Shown: piece by piece, positions 1 through 7,368 of the stretch | Position numbering within the stretch: the stretch's first letter is position 1 | Layout: each line of letters starts with the position of its first letter | Assembly: GCA_016283095.1 (NCBI GenBank) | Contig: JAEEMG010000086.1 | Location: 1-35,780 of the forward strand | Direction of reading: 5' to 3' | DNA from: Paludibacteraceae bacterium | Lineage (GTDB): Bacteria; Bacteroidota; Bacteroidia; Bacteroidales; Paludibacteraceae | DNA length: 35,780 nt | Notes under the pieces: model-generated | What the model was told of the DNA's origin: nothing | The model's database searches: none | The model's input: only the letters and a program-made list of their open reading frames with translations | Made by a program: the position numbers and the translations under genes

Positions 1-1
1 A

Positions 2-79
2 TACACCCATATCGACCTAGGAATCGCCAAACTCCATTTTGAAATCGGAGCTGGTGATGGAAATTTTGAATGGGAATAG
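2..79 (+). CDS. C-terminal end of a gene cut by the window start, possibly a nitroreductase-family protein
   Basis: An open frame enters from the left edge and ends at TAG 77-79, giving 25 residues that finish with HFEIGAGDGNFEWE. A HIDLGIAKLHFEIGAG-type ending followed by an aromatic FEW tail is what I recall from Bacteroidetes nitroreductase-like flavoproteins, but 25 residues cannot settle the family. That the frame is real is supported by the strong terminator hairpin beginning 17 bases after the stop. The product name is a guess from memory. Confidence 0.45.
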   Translation, partial: YTHIDLGIAKLHFEIGAGDGNFEWE

Positions 80-95
80 ACAATTGGAAAATCGC

Positions 96-132
96 AAAAA
101 AATCCCCGAAAGTAAATTTCGGGGATTTTTTT
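96..132. terminator. Bidirectional intrinsic terminator
   Basis: The stem AATCCCCGAAA (101-111) pairs perfectly with TTTCGGGGATT (117-127) around a 5-base loop. It is flanked by an A run on the left and a T run on the right. It lies between the convergent ends of the plus-strand gene fragment and the minus-strand HNH gene, and can stop transcription from both sides. Confidence 0.9.
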
Positions 133-142
133 GTTTATAATA

Positions 143-970
143 TCACTCAACCATCAAATTTCTATGCTTTTCCAGTAGTTTTTTGTTTGGCATAAATCGT
201 TCTGGTAATATTATTGATTTTCCTTCATATTTACCAAAATATTCATTTACCACTTCATTTGTATAATAATCCTTTATTTCTTTACTGACAATCATTCTAT
301 AATCATCATCAAATGAAATTAGGTGTTTATCAAACGCTGCATCATAAGTTGCACTTAAGCACAATCCATTTTCAGGATCCATTCTATGCTTTACATTTTC
401 TGCCCACGATACAATATGACTTGCACGGAGCAACTGAGGAATATTAAGTCCGGACACACAACACTTGTTAGCATAGTTTGCCAAAACCATTTTTCGGAAA
501 TAACTCTGACCTAATCTCACTTTTGCAGGAACCTCTTTATCTAGTCCTTTTTTATCAATATCAAATAGAGTAATCAATTGATTTGAAATGGCAGAACCTT
601 TTGTGTGACTTGATACAATTTCGCTCGCTTTCTTTTCTTCAATATCATACTTATGATACTGAAGAAGTTGCTTGATAGCTGCAGAACAAAAGCCTTTTCC
701 CGGATAGCTATTTTGTCTTGTATTAACATTACGAAATATTGAAAATTCTCCCTTTTTAAATAAAGATTGTTGATCCGAAACGAAATCTGCTATTCGAGTT
801 AATAATTCTGTATCCTCAATAGATGTAACAGATTTCCCCTTAAGAGCAAAAACATCGTTATATTCAAACATCTCATCAATTATATGAATAGCTGTTATAT
901 AACTCTTAGCAGTTCCAGTTTTTTGTCCAAATAGAGCATACAAATAATCTTCAAAACCTTTTTGTGTCAT
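143..970 (-). CDS. HNH endonuclease-domain protein
   Basis: This 275-residue protein has a C-terminal HNH-type nuclease domain. The signature is visible as CCVSG (170-174), then SHIVSW with His185, then PENGLCLS with Asn201, then AFDKHLISF with His216; these three residues are the expected metal and catalytic positions. The layout resembles the HNH_2-like domain of proteins that cleave DNA in restriction or defence settings. The first 150 residues have no fold I can name and may bind DNA or recognise the target. There is no signal peptide, so it should act in the cytoplasm. The ATG at 970 is used without a clear Shine-Dalgarno, as is common in Bacteroidetes. A 51-residue ORF ends 11 bases upstream. 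No methyltransferase gene lies beside it, so a complete restriction-modification pair is not present in the window. Confidence 0.85.
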   Translation of the reverse strand: MTQKGFEDYLYALFGQKTGTAKSYITAIHIIDEMFEYNDVFALKGKSVTSIEDTELLTRIADFVSDQQSLFKKGEFSIFRNVNTRQNSYPGKGFCSAAIKQLLQYHKYDIEEKKASEIVSSHTKGSAISNQLITLFDIDKKGLDKEVPAKVRLGQSYFRKMVLANYANKCCVSGLNIPQLLRASHIVSWAENVKHRMDPENGLCLSATYDAAFDKHLISFDDDYRMIVSKEIKDYYTNEVVNEYFGKYEGKSIILPERFMPNKKLLEKHRNLMVE

Positions 971-981
971 ATTTCATACAA

Positions 982-1137
982 TTAATTTTTACTTCTACAC
1001 ATACGTCTCAATAACAACTTCTCTCCATCTTTGATTATTTTATCTATCTGTCCGACGTTATTGAAAGGAAGATTGACAAGACGAAATGGGTTAGAATCTG
1101 GAAATGGATATACCGGTCTCATATACTCAATCTTCAT
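982..1137 (-). CDS. Small hypothetical protein upstream of the HNH gene
   Basis: A 51-residue ORF runs from ATG at 1137 to TAA at 982-984. It begins MKIEYMRPVYPFPDS, and the product is basic at its C-terminus (LLLRRMCRSKN). It ends 11 bases before the HNH start, so the two are probably one transcript. A perfect Bacteroidetes -7 box lies about 95 bases upstream, and the repeated hairpin element sits in between. I do not recognise the sequence. It could be a small partner or regulator of the nuclease, or the decayed end of a longer gene. The ORF is short, so chance is not excluded. Confidence 0.35.
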   Translation of the reverse strand: MKIEYMRPVYPFPDSNPFRLVNLPFNNVGQIDKIIKDGEKLLLRRMCRSKN

Positions 1138-1156
1138 ATGATGTGATTGCACTTGA

Positions 1157-1201
1157 TATTCGCGTCATATTTTGACGTGAATAAGCGTTTTATTCACGTC
1201 A
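1157..1201. repeat. Three alternating copies of an 11-12 base element forming two competing hairpins
   Basis: TGACGTGAATAA (1173-1184) and TTATTCACGTCA (1190-1201) form a perfect 12-base inverted repeat with a 5-base loop. The same TGACGTGAATA (1173-1183) also pairs with TATTCGCGTCA (1157-1167) with only one G-T wobble. The middle copy can pair with either side but not both. The element lies between the putative promoter at 1231-1238 and the small ORF, so it would be in the leader RNA, or it could be a protein-binding operator. Confidence 0.75.
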
Positions 1202-1230
1202 TTTCTACCATTTAATAGCAAAAATTCAAA

Positions 1231-1238
1231 CAAAATTA
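1231..1238 (-). promoter_or_regulatory. Candidate -7 box for the HNH transcript
   Basis: On the minus strand the sequence reads TAATTTTG, an exact match to the Bacteroidetes primary-sigma -7 consensus TAnnTTTG. The -33 region is weak, with only a TTG-like match. Transcription would start near 1224 and the leader would contain the triple repeat. Confidence 0.4.
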
Positions 1239-1455
1239 GAAACAATCCCCAATTTCACAAGCCATTCCGTCTTCAAAAATTGGAAAAAATTCCCCTCGTC
1301 TTCACCATTCTCAATCTCAATCATACACGTCGGCATACTCACAAAAATCTTGTCATAAACATGCATCTTTTTTATTAGATTCAATGGCAAAAATGAGTGT
1401 CTCTCCAAACGCATAGTAAACTTATTGATAATCTGATTTTAAGATATAATTTTCC

Positions 1456-1506
1456 TTCTAAAACATAGGCAACTTTCGCCCATTTTCTTTCTAAAACATA
1501 GGCAAC
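1456..1506. repeat. Two-copy direct repeat with 33-base period
   Basis: TTCTAAAACATAGGCAAC occurs exactly at 1456-1473 and again at 1489-1506. The match extends five bases further left with one mismatch. Read on the minus strand the outer copy begins TGTTGCCTATG. Repeated terminal sequences of this kind are seen at IS21-family ends, but no transposase is next to it, so that origin is only a suggestion. Confidence 0.7.
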
Positions 1507-1520
1507 ACGCATGATTTTGT

Positions 1521-1573
1521 CATATTGGGATAGGTTTCACAACCTACCCTATGATCTTTCGCACTTTCAGTGC
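1521..1573. repeat. REP-like pair of palindromes
   Basis: TAGGTT (1531-1536) and AACCTA (1541-1546) form a short hairpin inside a longer imperfect palindrome running from CATA (1521) to TATG (1549). It is followed by GCACT-TTC-AGTGC (1561-1573). Such paired small hairpins between genes resemble repetitive extragenic palindromes in Bacteroidales genomes. Only one unit is in this window, so repetition in the genome is not shown. Confidence 0.4.
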
Positions 1574-1592
1574 TTATTTCAGATAAAATATT

Positions 1593-1600
1593 TATTTTTG
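1593..1600 (+). promoter_or_regulatory. Candidate -7 box of the membrane AraC regulator gene
   Basis: TATTTTTG matches the Bacteroidetes consensus TAnnTTTG. It lies 25 bases before the ATG, which leaves a short leader. No good TTTG is seen at the -33 spacing. Confidence 0.4.
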
Positions 1601-1625
1601 TATCATTAAACAAAATGACAAATTT

Positions 1626-2798
1626 ATGAATATCTACATACCTCCTTTCGAATATTTAGGAATTTTGGTGCAGGGCGGAAACATTTTCTACTTCATGATC
1701 AATGCGATATTCTTGTTTTTCATCATGCCTAAACTGCAACCGAAGCGTAACACGGCTACCGTCGCCATTCATAAATCTTTGGGCTGGCTTCTGACGCTCT
1801 ACGTCCTGAATTTCTGCCTTTGGATCGTCCCTGAACTGTTCCAAGAGAAATGCGGATACTACCAGATTGGCAAGGTTTATCCCGCCTATAATACGGTCAT
1901 GGAATATTTGGATCTCGCCATCCTGCCTCTTTCCATGGTGTTCGCCGCCACAATGCTTTTGAGCAAAATGCCGAAGCCGTGGATCATCCCGTCGATCGTT
2001 TTCCCATACATGCTCTATGCTTTGAACGATATCTACAGTATCCTGCCTTTCAAATTCTACCAATTCGCCTACATCACCACTATCATCGTGGTCTTCGCTC
2101 AATTGGCGTGGTACGGATTCTTCATCAAGAAATTTGATAAGAGACTGATGGACAACTATTCCAATCTCGACCGCAGAAGCATCAAATGGATGATGTGGAC
2201 TCTCATCCCTTTATGTCTGCTCACAATCCTATATATCCCTCTCAATATGATGTCAAATAACGACGAGTGGATGATCATCTACGACTTCCTGACTTTTTTG
2301 ATCTTATCAAATATCGTGGGATGCGTACTCTCTCATAAGGTGGATGACATGACGATAGAGCTGATCGACGAGCAGATGGAAGAGATGCAACAGGAAGAGA
2401 AGAGTGATAAGAAGGAAGACGCTGCTGTGTCCGACAACCCCAAATCTAAAACATCTTCAAACCTCAACAGCAAGTTTCTTAATTTCGACGAGATTTTCCA
2501 GAAGTTGGAAGAAGAATGTTTCTATCTCGACACTGAAGTGAATATCGACTGGATTTCAAGCAAACTCGGTACCAACCGTCATTACGTGTCAGACTATCTC
2601 AACAGAGTCAAACACGTCACATTCTACGAATATGTCAATACTCTCCGTCTGATCCATGCTGAACGTCTGCTGAAAGAGGGAAATGAAAAGATGGCGGACA
2701 TCGCTTTCATCTGCGGTTTCAATAGCGACCACACATTCCGTAGACTCTTCAAGGAAAGATACGGATGCACCCCTTTACAATATCAAAAAAGTGCATGA
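1626..2798 (+). CDS. Membrane-bound AraC-family transcriptional regulator
   Basis: This 390-residue protein joins a membrane N-terminal half to an AraC/XylS DNA-binding domain. Seven hydrophobic segments can be drawn at about residues 14-34, 51-70, 97-113, 119-138, 147-168, 188-207 and 216-236. A charged linker rich in Glu and Lys follows (240-285). The C-terminal 105 residues carry two helix-turn-helix units, one around NIDWISSKLGTNRHYVSDYL and one around MADIAFICGFNSDHTFRRLF, and end with the typical GCTPLQYQK. This layout is common in Bacteroidales and suggests a sensor in the inner membrane that binds DNA directly. The ligand is unknown. The nearest downstream gene, a small secreted protein with unusual upstream symmetry, is a possible target. 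There is no clear Shine-Dalgarno before the ATG. Confidence 0.92.
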   Translation: MNIYIPPFEYLGILVQGGNIFYFMINAIFLFFIMPKLQPKRNTATVAIHKSLGWLLTLYVLNFCLWIVPELFQEKCGYYQIGKVYPAYNTVMEYLDLAILPLSMVFAATMLLSKMPKPWIIPSIVFPYMLYALNDIYSILPFKFYQFAYITTIIVVFAQLAWYGFFIKKFDKRLMDNYSNLDRRSIKWMMWTLIPLCLLTILYIPLNMMSNNDEWMIIYDFLTFLILSNIVGCVLSHKVDDMTIELIDEQMEEMQQEEKSDKKEDAAVSDNPKSKTSSNLNSKFLNFDEIFQKLEEECFYLDTEVNIDWISSKLGTNRHYVSDYLNRVKHVTFYEYVNTLRLIHAERLLKEGNEKMADIAFICGFNSDHTFRRLFKERYGCTPLQYQKSA

Positions 2799-2909
2799 CA
2801 AGGGGGTGCCAAAATTGAGAAATCCAAAGGGTCAAACGTCCTTTTTTCCACAAATTCGCGTGTTCCTAGGACGAATGTCTTAACGATTATAAAAAAATTT
2901 CAATGATTT

Positions 2910-2945
2910 AATGCGACAGACTGCAAAAAACAGTTCTGTCGCATT
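2910..2945 (+). terminator. Hairpin terminator after the AraC gene
   Basis: AATGCGACAG (2910-2919) pairs with CTGTCGCATT (2936-2945), with an inner CTG/CAG pairing. A T-rich stretch follows. It lies 112 bases after the stop of the regulator gene. Confidence 0.75.
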
Positions 2946-2968
2946 TCATTTATACACAACAACTTAGC

Positions 2969-3013
2969 ATTTTGTACAATTTGTGAAAACGTACAAAATG
3001 TGAACTTCACAAA
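2969..3013. promoter_or_regulatory. Two interlocking inverted repeats upstream of the small secreted protein gene
   Basis: CATTTTGTAC (2969-2978) is the exact reverse complement of GTACAAAATG (2991-3000). TTTGTGAA (2980-2987) is the exact reverse complement of TTCACAAA (3006-3013). The second pair begins in the loop of the first and ends outside it, so the two cannot both form as simple hairpins. They lie 50 to 95 bases upstream of the -7 box and are more likely protein-binding sites than RNA structure. Confidence 0.6.
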
Positions 3014-3043
3014 CTGTCCACACACATTTCATAGTCTGTCCAC
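3014..3043 (+). promoter_or_regulatory. Direct repeat CTGTCCAC spaced 22 bases, candidate activator site
   Basis: CTGTCCAC is found at 3014-3021 and 3036-3043, a start-to-start distance of 22 bases or about two turns of the helix. It lies just upstream of the -7 box at 3064. Direct repeats on one face of DNA near the -35 region fit an AraC-type or LytTR-type activator. The membrane AraC regulator encoded next door is the obvious candidate, but the pairing is inferred only from position. Confidence 0.5.
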
Positions 3044-3063
3044 CCGACCCCATAACCTTAGTC

Positions 3064-3071
3064 TATCTTTG
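3064..3071 (+). promoter_or_regulatory. Candidate -7 box for the small secreted protein gene
   Basis: TATCTTTG is an exact match to TAnnTTTG. No TTTG is seen at the -33 position, as would be expected for an activator-dependent promoter. Transcription would begin near 3079 and give a leader of about 67 bases. Confidence 0.55.
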
Positions 3072-3145
3072 CTACGTCGAAAGGAACGAAAGAGTTCTGA
3101 AACGACAAAAGAAAATTAATATTCACACGATAAAATTTTACGGCT

Positions 3146-3424
3146 ATGAAAAAGATATTATTGACAATCGTTTTTATTACGGTTACATTGATGGCAAATG
3201 CATTAGAGACAAAATTCTTCTCAGTTGATTTCGACAAGATGGAATTGGTGCAGAACGGAGAGACATATGAGTTGTTAGAGGTCAGCAAGAAAGAGCTTGT
3301 CAACGGACGCGTAGTGACATACCGTTGTATGGATCAAAGCCTACGAGCTGTAGCGTTCAAGTTGGTGGTATCAAACAAAGGAAAATTCCTAAGATTCAGA
3401 AAATGCACATTAGAATCAAAATAG
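3146..3424 (+). CDS. Small secreted hypothetical protein
   Basis: A 92-residue protein begins with a typical signal peptide: MKK, a hydrophobic stretch to about residue 17, then small residues ANA before the likely cleavage near residue 19. The mature part of about 72 residues alternates charged and hydrophobic residues like a small beta-rich domain. It has one cysteine in the middle (YRCMDQ) and one near the end (RKCTLESK), which could form a disulfide. I do not recognise a family. It is alone between terminators and has a complex upstream region, so it is probably a regulated single-gene unit exported to the periplasm or outside. Confidence 0.7.
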   Translation: MKKILLTIVFITVTLMANALETKFFSVDFDKMELVQNGETYELLEVSKKELVNGRVVTYRCMDQSLRAVAFKLVVSNKGKFLRFRKCTLESK

Positions 3425-3441
3425 AAATTGCGGAGATGTAG

Positions 3442-3476
3442 AGACACACGGATGTGAGATACACGTCCGTGTGTCT
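3442..3476. terminator. Hairpin between convergent genes
   Basis: AGACACACGGA (3442-3452) pairs perfectly with TCCGTGTGTCT (3466-3476). It sits between the end of the small secreted protein gene (3424) and the end of the 1288-residue gene on the other strand (3491). The T run to the right is interrupted, so it may act as a bidirectional but imperfect terminator. Confidence 0.65.
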
Positions 3477-3490
3477 ATCTATGTGTATTA

Positions 3491-6400
3491 TTATCTTTTT
3501 ACTCCATTCAAAAGTTTATTCAATTCAGGATATTTCTCCCTCATTTCGGTTTCTTTATCTTTAAGCTGTTTCAATTCGACATTAAATTTTTTTTCCTCAA
3601 TAAGATTGTTGACAAGACGAGTGAAACAAACCATCTTAAGATGCTTATATTCTGTATAATCCAAATCGTATGGAACATTCTGTTCCGTAAGAATCTTTTT
3701 AGCCAAATTCTTTACCTCTTCTGAGTATTCAGCCATTTTTATCTTTTCACAAGTTTCATATTTATCTACAAATTTATCTATAATAATCATTTTTGTTTCT
3801 GACTCAACATAAACCGTAAATGGATTATCATCTAATGCAGAAACCATATTTTGTTGTTGTGCAGTTTTTAGATTAAAACCAGCACATTCTTTCTTGAGTC
3901 GGTTTCTGTATTCTTCATCAATAGAACTCATTTGAATCATATTAATGTTTTCAGAAATAACGTCTTCCACAGGACGGTCTAACCAGTTTTCATCACTTTT
4001 ATCAAATAATGATGATGTTTTAGAAGAAAGTGCACTACATAAATAAGTAGAAAAAAGTGAGCCAAACATGCCTAACAAGAATGAGTGTTCGTCAAGCATC
4101 TTATCTATAGCTTCCCTTTCCATCTTCACGCTTTCCAAGAATGATATAGTGATCTCATTATTGGCTATATTATTAGCCTTTTCAATTTCCGACACTACAT
4201 CTTTTATGTTTTGTGACACATTATGAGCCACATCATTATATTTTTTATCAATAGCCTTTTTTAATGCTTCAACATCCATAGGCAAATTTAACTTGAAATT
4301 AGGATCGCCCAAAATCTCTCTCATTTTAGTCTCCACTTCCTTTGCTCTATTTGTGTTGAATTCTTCTAGCAGTTTTTTTAGTTCGATCTGTGAATCCTGA
4401 GCCCCTTGTATCGCTTTCTCACAAGCACTCATATGATTTTTCAACTCAACACTCTTCTTCTGAATCACGAATGCCATCTTTTCCTTTGGTCCAAGAACTG
4501 AATAATTCTTAAATTCAGTTCCACTTAAGTTTTTTCTGATCTCAGATTCTAATTCTTTTAGTGTATTTTTATCTTTGAATAGATCAACAACATTATAAGT
4601 TCTTTTATCTCCTATCAAGAACTTTATCTCCTTATTGCTAACCATTAGATATTCATCACTAAAGATATAGTCCAATTTTTCATTCAATTGTTTATTGAAT
4701 GAAAAATCTTTTTCTAAACTTTTGAATTTTTTTGTGAATTCTTTGAATTCTCGATCTGCTAATTCAATGTAGTTATTTATTAGACTTAGTTCGTGCTTTC
4801 CTGATTGATCTAATTCTTTAATAAATGAACTTAAAGAATTCTTATTTTTAGTAGATAGATTATTAAAAAATTCAGATAGCAGACTCTGAGTTTTACGTTT
4901 TTTCATATATTCAGAGAGGGTCTTTGTGCATTTATTCATAAGCCCACCTACAATAAATGAAGTTCCGAATCCTAAAATAGCATTCACAAAGATCTTTGCT
5001 ATTTCACTTTTATAGTCAATTTTATACGAAACGCCAGACTTATACAACAAATTCATTGTGTCCAACAAAACACTTGTTCCAGCGTCCAAACCTGCCTGAG
5101 TAAGCAGCACTCTTCCTGAAGTTGCCGCTTTGCCTGCAATTTTTGAGGCCAACGGTCCGGTTAGACAACCGATTAAAAATACCAAAATGTCCTTTAATAC
5201 TTCGCCTTTATAACATGCTTCTTCGAAAAATTTTTTTTCATATTTTATGATTATTGCGAAATCATATCCATAAGCCTCGATTGAATGATATGACGCATAA
5301 TTCTCAATATTCGGCAACAAATCATCTAAGAATTCAAAAGATTTAGTATATCCCGTTATGACTTTTATCAACTGATCTGATGATAATGAACGATAATCAT
5401 CCTTATTCACATCACCAAAAATATTGCAGAAAAGATCCAACAACTTATTATGCTCTTGTATCGCTATTGAATTCGTATATTCCTCTTTAAAATCAATGTC
5501 ATAATATCCCGTTATAGCCGAAGCAATCGACATAGAATTTCGGTTAAACTCGGCATCTGATATTATACTTTTTACCAGTTTGTCTATATCCTCTCGGATT
5601 AATCTTAGACGATACATTGTCAAATACATGAAAAATGCTTTATTCGCCGCTTCTATTTTATCCTTATCATAATCAACGCCAAATACTTTTTTATGTATCT
5701 CTTTCATTACACTATAGGACTTTTTGTCTGCTTTGTATTCTTGATACATAGCATACTTCTCATCCTGACTAAAATTTACGCTTTCGCTGAAATTATAGAT
5801 TCTTTTTTGAATTTCCCTCCAATAACTTTTATCTGAGTAGACGTATCCTGCATTTTCAAAAAGGCCTAAACTATTCATATCTTCATTATAATTAGTTAAT
5901 GCAGTATCCCTGATATATTTGATTATTTTGTAACTATTAATCGTTTTCTCACATTCCTTCAAAAACTTATTTAACTCTTTTTCCTGATTAGGTGACACTG
6001 TTTTATTCTCATCCATTGAAACTGGTTTGCTTGGTGCGTCTTCCCATTCGTCGAATAAGTGATTCAACAATAATGGTCTTGCAAAATAAAATAACATTCC
6101 AGAAGAATCTCTGACAGCCTCTATTCCAAGCTGTTCGACGTTTGCGTCAGATATCTTTTTTTCTGCAATATATACTAAAGTGTAAGTAGCGCCATTGCTC
6201 ACACCGCATACTGACATCTTTTTTTCCTCATAACATCTCACTTCATAACTGAGCTCTTTGACATATTCACTCGAACTTGTTCCTTTAGATAAATTTTTAA
6301 TATTTAAAGATTTTGAAACTATCTGCCCATTATTCAAACCTACGACATCAACTTTTCCATCATTACCTACAGATGAGACAATACGAAAATTCTCTGACTT

Positions 6401-7357
6401 GTCATCAAAATCAACACTCAACATTAAATCTCCCGGTCTAACCCCAGTCAGATTTTGAATAGGTAAAAAATATCCAGGGAATGTTTGATCCACATCCTTC
6501 TTCTTGAATTGATCATATATGAAACGATGGGCATTTTTTACATTAGCTACATTATATTGGAGATCATCATCGTCAACAAACGACTCAAAAGCATCAAACA
6601 TAACAGTACCAGTAAATATAGCAGAATTCTTGATATTCGCCAATTTACTAGGATCACTATTTTTTGTTATCTCACGTTGAATAGCTTTAGACAAAGAGTT
6701 ATAATTGCCAATCTCAGATGAATTAATGCTAAAATAAAAGTTCTCATTAACTGCACTGGAATAAAAGTAGTTTGAAGATACATCTCCTTTACATAAACTC
6801 TTGAATTCTCCAGAACTCAATAGCTTTTTTATTCTATTTTTCTTAGCTTTTTCCAAATCCTGTTGAGAATCACCTTTGGGTGATTCGCCGTTTAGTAATT
6901 TATAAAAATTCGGAGTATTTAGAAAATTTGTAAACCCTTTGATTCCATTCGTTTTGAATATGAATCCTGCAATCACAGCATTTGGAAAACATTTTACAAG
7001 ATCCTGTAACGCAACTTTTACCAGATTCTCTTTACTGTCAAAACGGAATACCACCAATTTTGCGTCAGGCAAAACCATAGTGGAAAAATTATAATCTATG
7101 ATTATCGATGCTTTTTTAGGATTGACATCAAAAAATAAGACATCCGCGCCATTTAATTTAGACACAAACGTACTTACAGGTGGAAAAGATGTGTTAATAC
7201 AATCCAAGACTCCATTATCATACAAAAGATGCTCCATGTTAGCATTGCAACTCTTAAAATGACAATTTGTCGTGCTGTTGTTTTTTGAAAATTTTTTTCC
7301 TAATCTATTCTTTAAAATACCTAGTTCATCAATTCCTGCGATATTTATTGTATTCAT
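3491..7357 (-). CDS. Large protein of unknown function with toxin-like hydrophobic segments, last gene of the giant-gene operon
   Basis: This 1288-residue protein has no signal peptide or T9SS tail, and I recognise no catalytic domain. The first 160 residues look like an alpha/beta domain (VLFFDVNPKKASIII, then KLVVFRF). Around 285-340 there is a segment with GYFLPIQNLTGVRPGD and FRIVSSVGNDGKVDVVGLN that resembles a small beta domain. From about 400 to 715 it is mainly helical. Residues about 717-752 and 783-810 form hydrophobic glycine/alanine-rich stretches (GCLTGPLASKIAG; FVNAILGFGTSFIVGGLM), like segments preceding the toxic domains of large polymorphic toxins. A long charged helical, probably coiled-coil region follows. 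A third hydrophobic patch, SFLLGMFGSLFSTYLCSAL, lies at 1089-1110, and the end is charged. The gene begins 11 bases after the preceding one. It looks more A+T-rich than the rest of the operon. An effector, cargo or pore-forming role is inference. Confidence 0.75.
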   Translation of the reverse strand: MNTINIAGIDELGILKNRLGKKFSKNNSTTNCHFKSCNANMEHLLYDNGVLDCINTSFPPVSTFVSKLNGADVLFFDVNPKKASIIIDYNFSTMVLPDAKLVVFRFDSKENLVKVALQDLVKCFPNAVIAGFIFKTNGIKGFTNFLNTPNFYKLLNGESPKGDSQQDLEKAKKNRIKKLLSSGEFKSLCKGDVSSNYFYSSAVNENFYFSINSSEIGNYNSLSKAIQREITKNSDPSKLANIKNSAIFTGTVMFDAFESFVDDDDLQYNVANVKNAHRFIYDQFKKKDVDQTFPGYFLPIQNLTGVRPGDLMLSVDFDDKSENFRIVSSVGNDGKVDVVGLNNGQIVSKSLNIKNLSKGTSSSEYVKELSYEVRCYEEKKMSVCGVSNGATYTLVYIAEKKISDANVEQLGIEAVRDSSGMLFYFARPLLLNHLFDEWEDAPSKPVSMDENKTVSPNQEKELNKFLKECEKTINSYKIIKYIRDTALTNYNEDMNSLGLFENAGYVYSDKSYWREIQKRIYNFSESVNFSQDEKYAMYQEYKADKKSYSVMKEIHKKVFGVDYDKDKIEAANKAFFMYLTMYRLRLIREDIDKLVKSIISDAEFNRNSMSIASAITGYYDIDFKEEYTNSIAIQEHNKLLDLFCNIFGDVNKDDYRSLSSDQLIKVITGYTKSFEFLDDLLPNIENYASYHSIEAYGYDFAIIIKYEKKFFEEACYKGEVLKDILVFLIGCLTGPLASKIAGKAATSGRVLLTQAGLDAGTSVLLDTMNLLYKSGVSYKIDYKSEIAKIFVNAILGFGTSFIVGGLMNKCTKTLSEYMKKRKTQSLLSEFFNNLSTKNKNSLSSFIKELDQSGKHELSLINNYIELADREFKEFTKKFKSLEKDFSFNKQLNEKLDYIFSDEYLMVSNKEIKFLIGDKRTYNVVDLFKDKNTLKELESEIRKNLSGTEFKNYSVLGPKEKMAFVIQKKSVELKNHMSACEKAIQGAQDSQIELKKLLEEFNTNRAKEVETKMREILGDPNFKLNLPMDVEALKKAIDKKYNDVAHNVSQNIKDVVSEIEKANNIANNEITISFLESVKMEREAIDKMLDEHSFLLGMFGSLFSTYLCSALSSKTSSLFDKSDENWLDRPVEDVISENINMIQMSSIDEEYRNRLKKECAGFNLKTAQQQNMVSALDDNPFTVYVESETKMIIIDKFVDKYETCEKIKMAEYSEEVKNLAKKILTEQNVPYDLDYTEYKHLKMVCFTRLVNNLIEEKKFNVELKQLKDKETEMREKYPELNKLLNGVKR

Positions 7358-7368
7358 GGCATTAAAAA

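Larger units (their letters stand above)
1202..1592. other. Mostly non-coding stretch between the HNH unit and the AraC regulator
   Basis: Together with the repeat element just before it, this forms most of the roughly 490-base gap between the small ORF and the regulator. It holds a 33-base-period direct repeat (1456-1506) and a pair of palindromes (1521-1573). The only reading frame of any length is a 62-codon minus-strand frame at 1226-1414, which overlaps the candidate promoter and resembles nothing I know. I see no RNA gene. The stretch has the look of a decayed insertion or of a small non-coding repeat cluster. Confidence 0.5.

Noticed and set aside
1226-1414. 62-codon minus-strand frame in the gap before the AraC gene
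   Set aside because: It resembles no family, overlaps the candidate promoter of the HNH transcript, and its length is within chance for A/T-rich non-coding DNA.
1656-2102. 148-codon minus-strand frame
   Set aside because: It lies wholly antisense to the membrane-coding part of the AraC regulator and its product is a His/Asp/Glu-rich mixture, as expected of a shadow of membrane codons.
3491-7357. Homopolymer runs of 7-8 T in the 1288-residue gene as phase-variation switches
   Set aside because: The runs are short, the gene is intact, and such runs are common in A/T-rich coding sequence.
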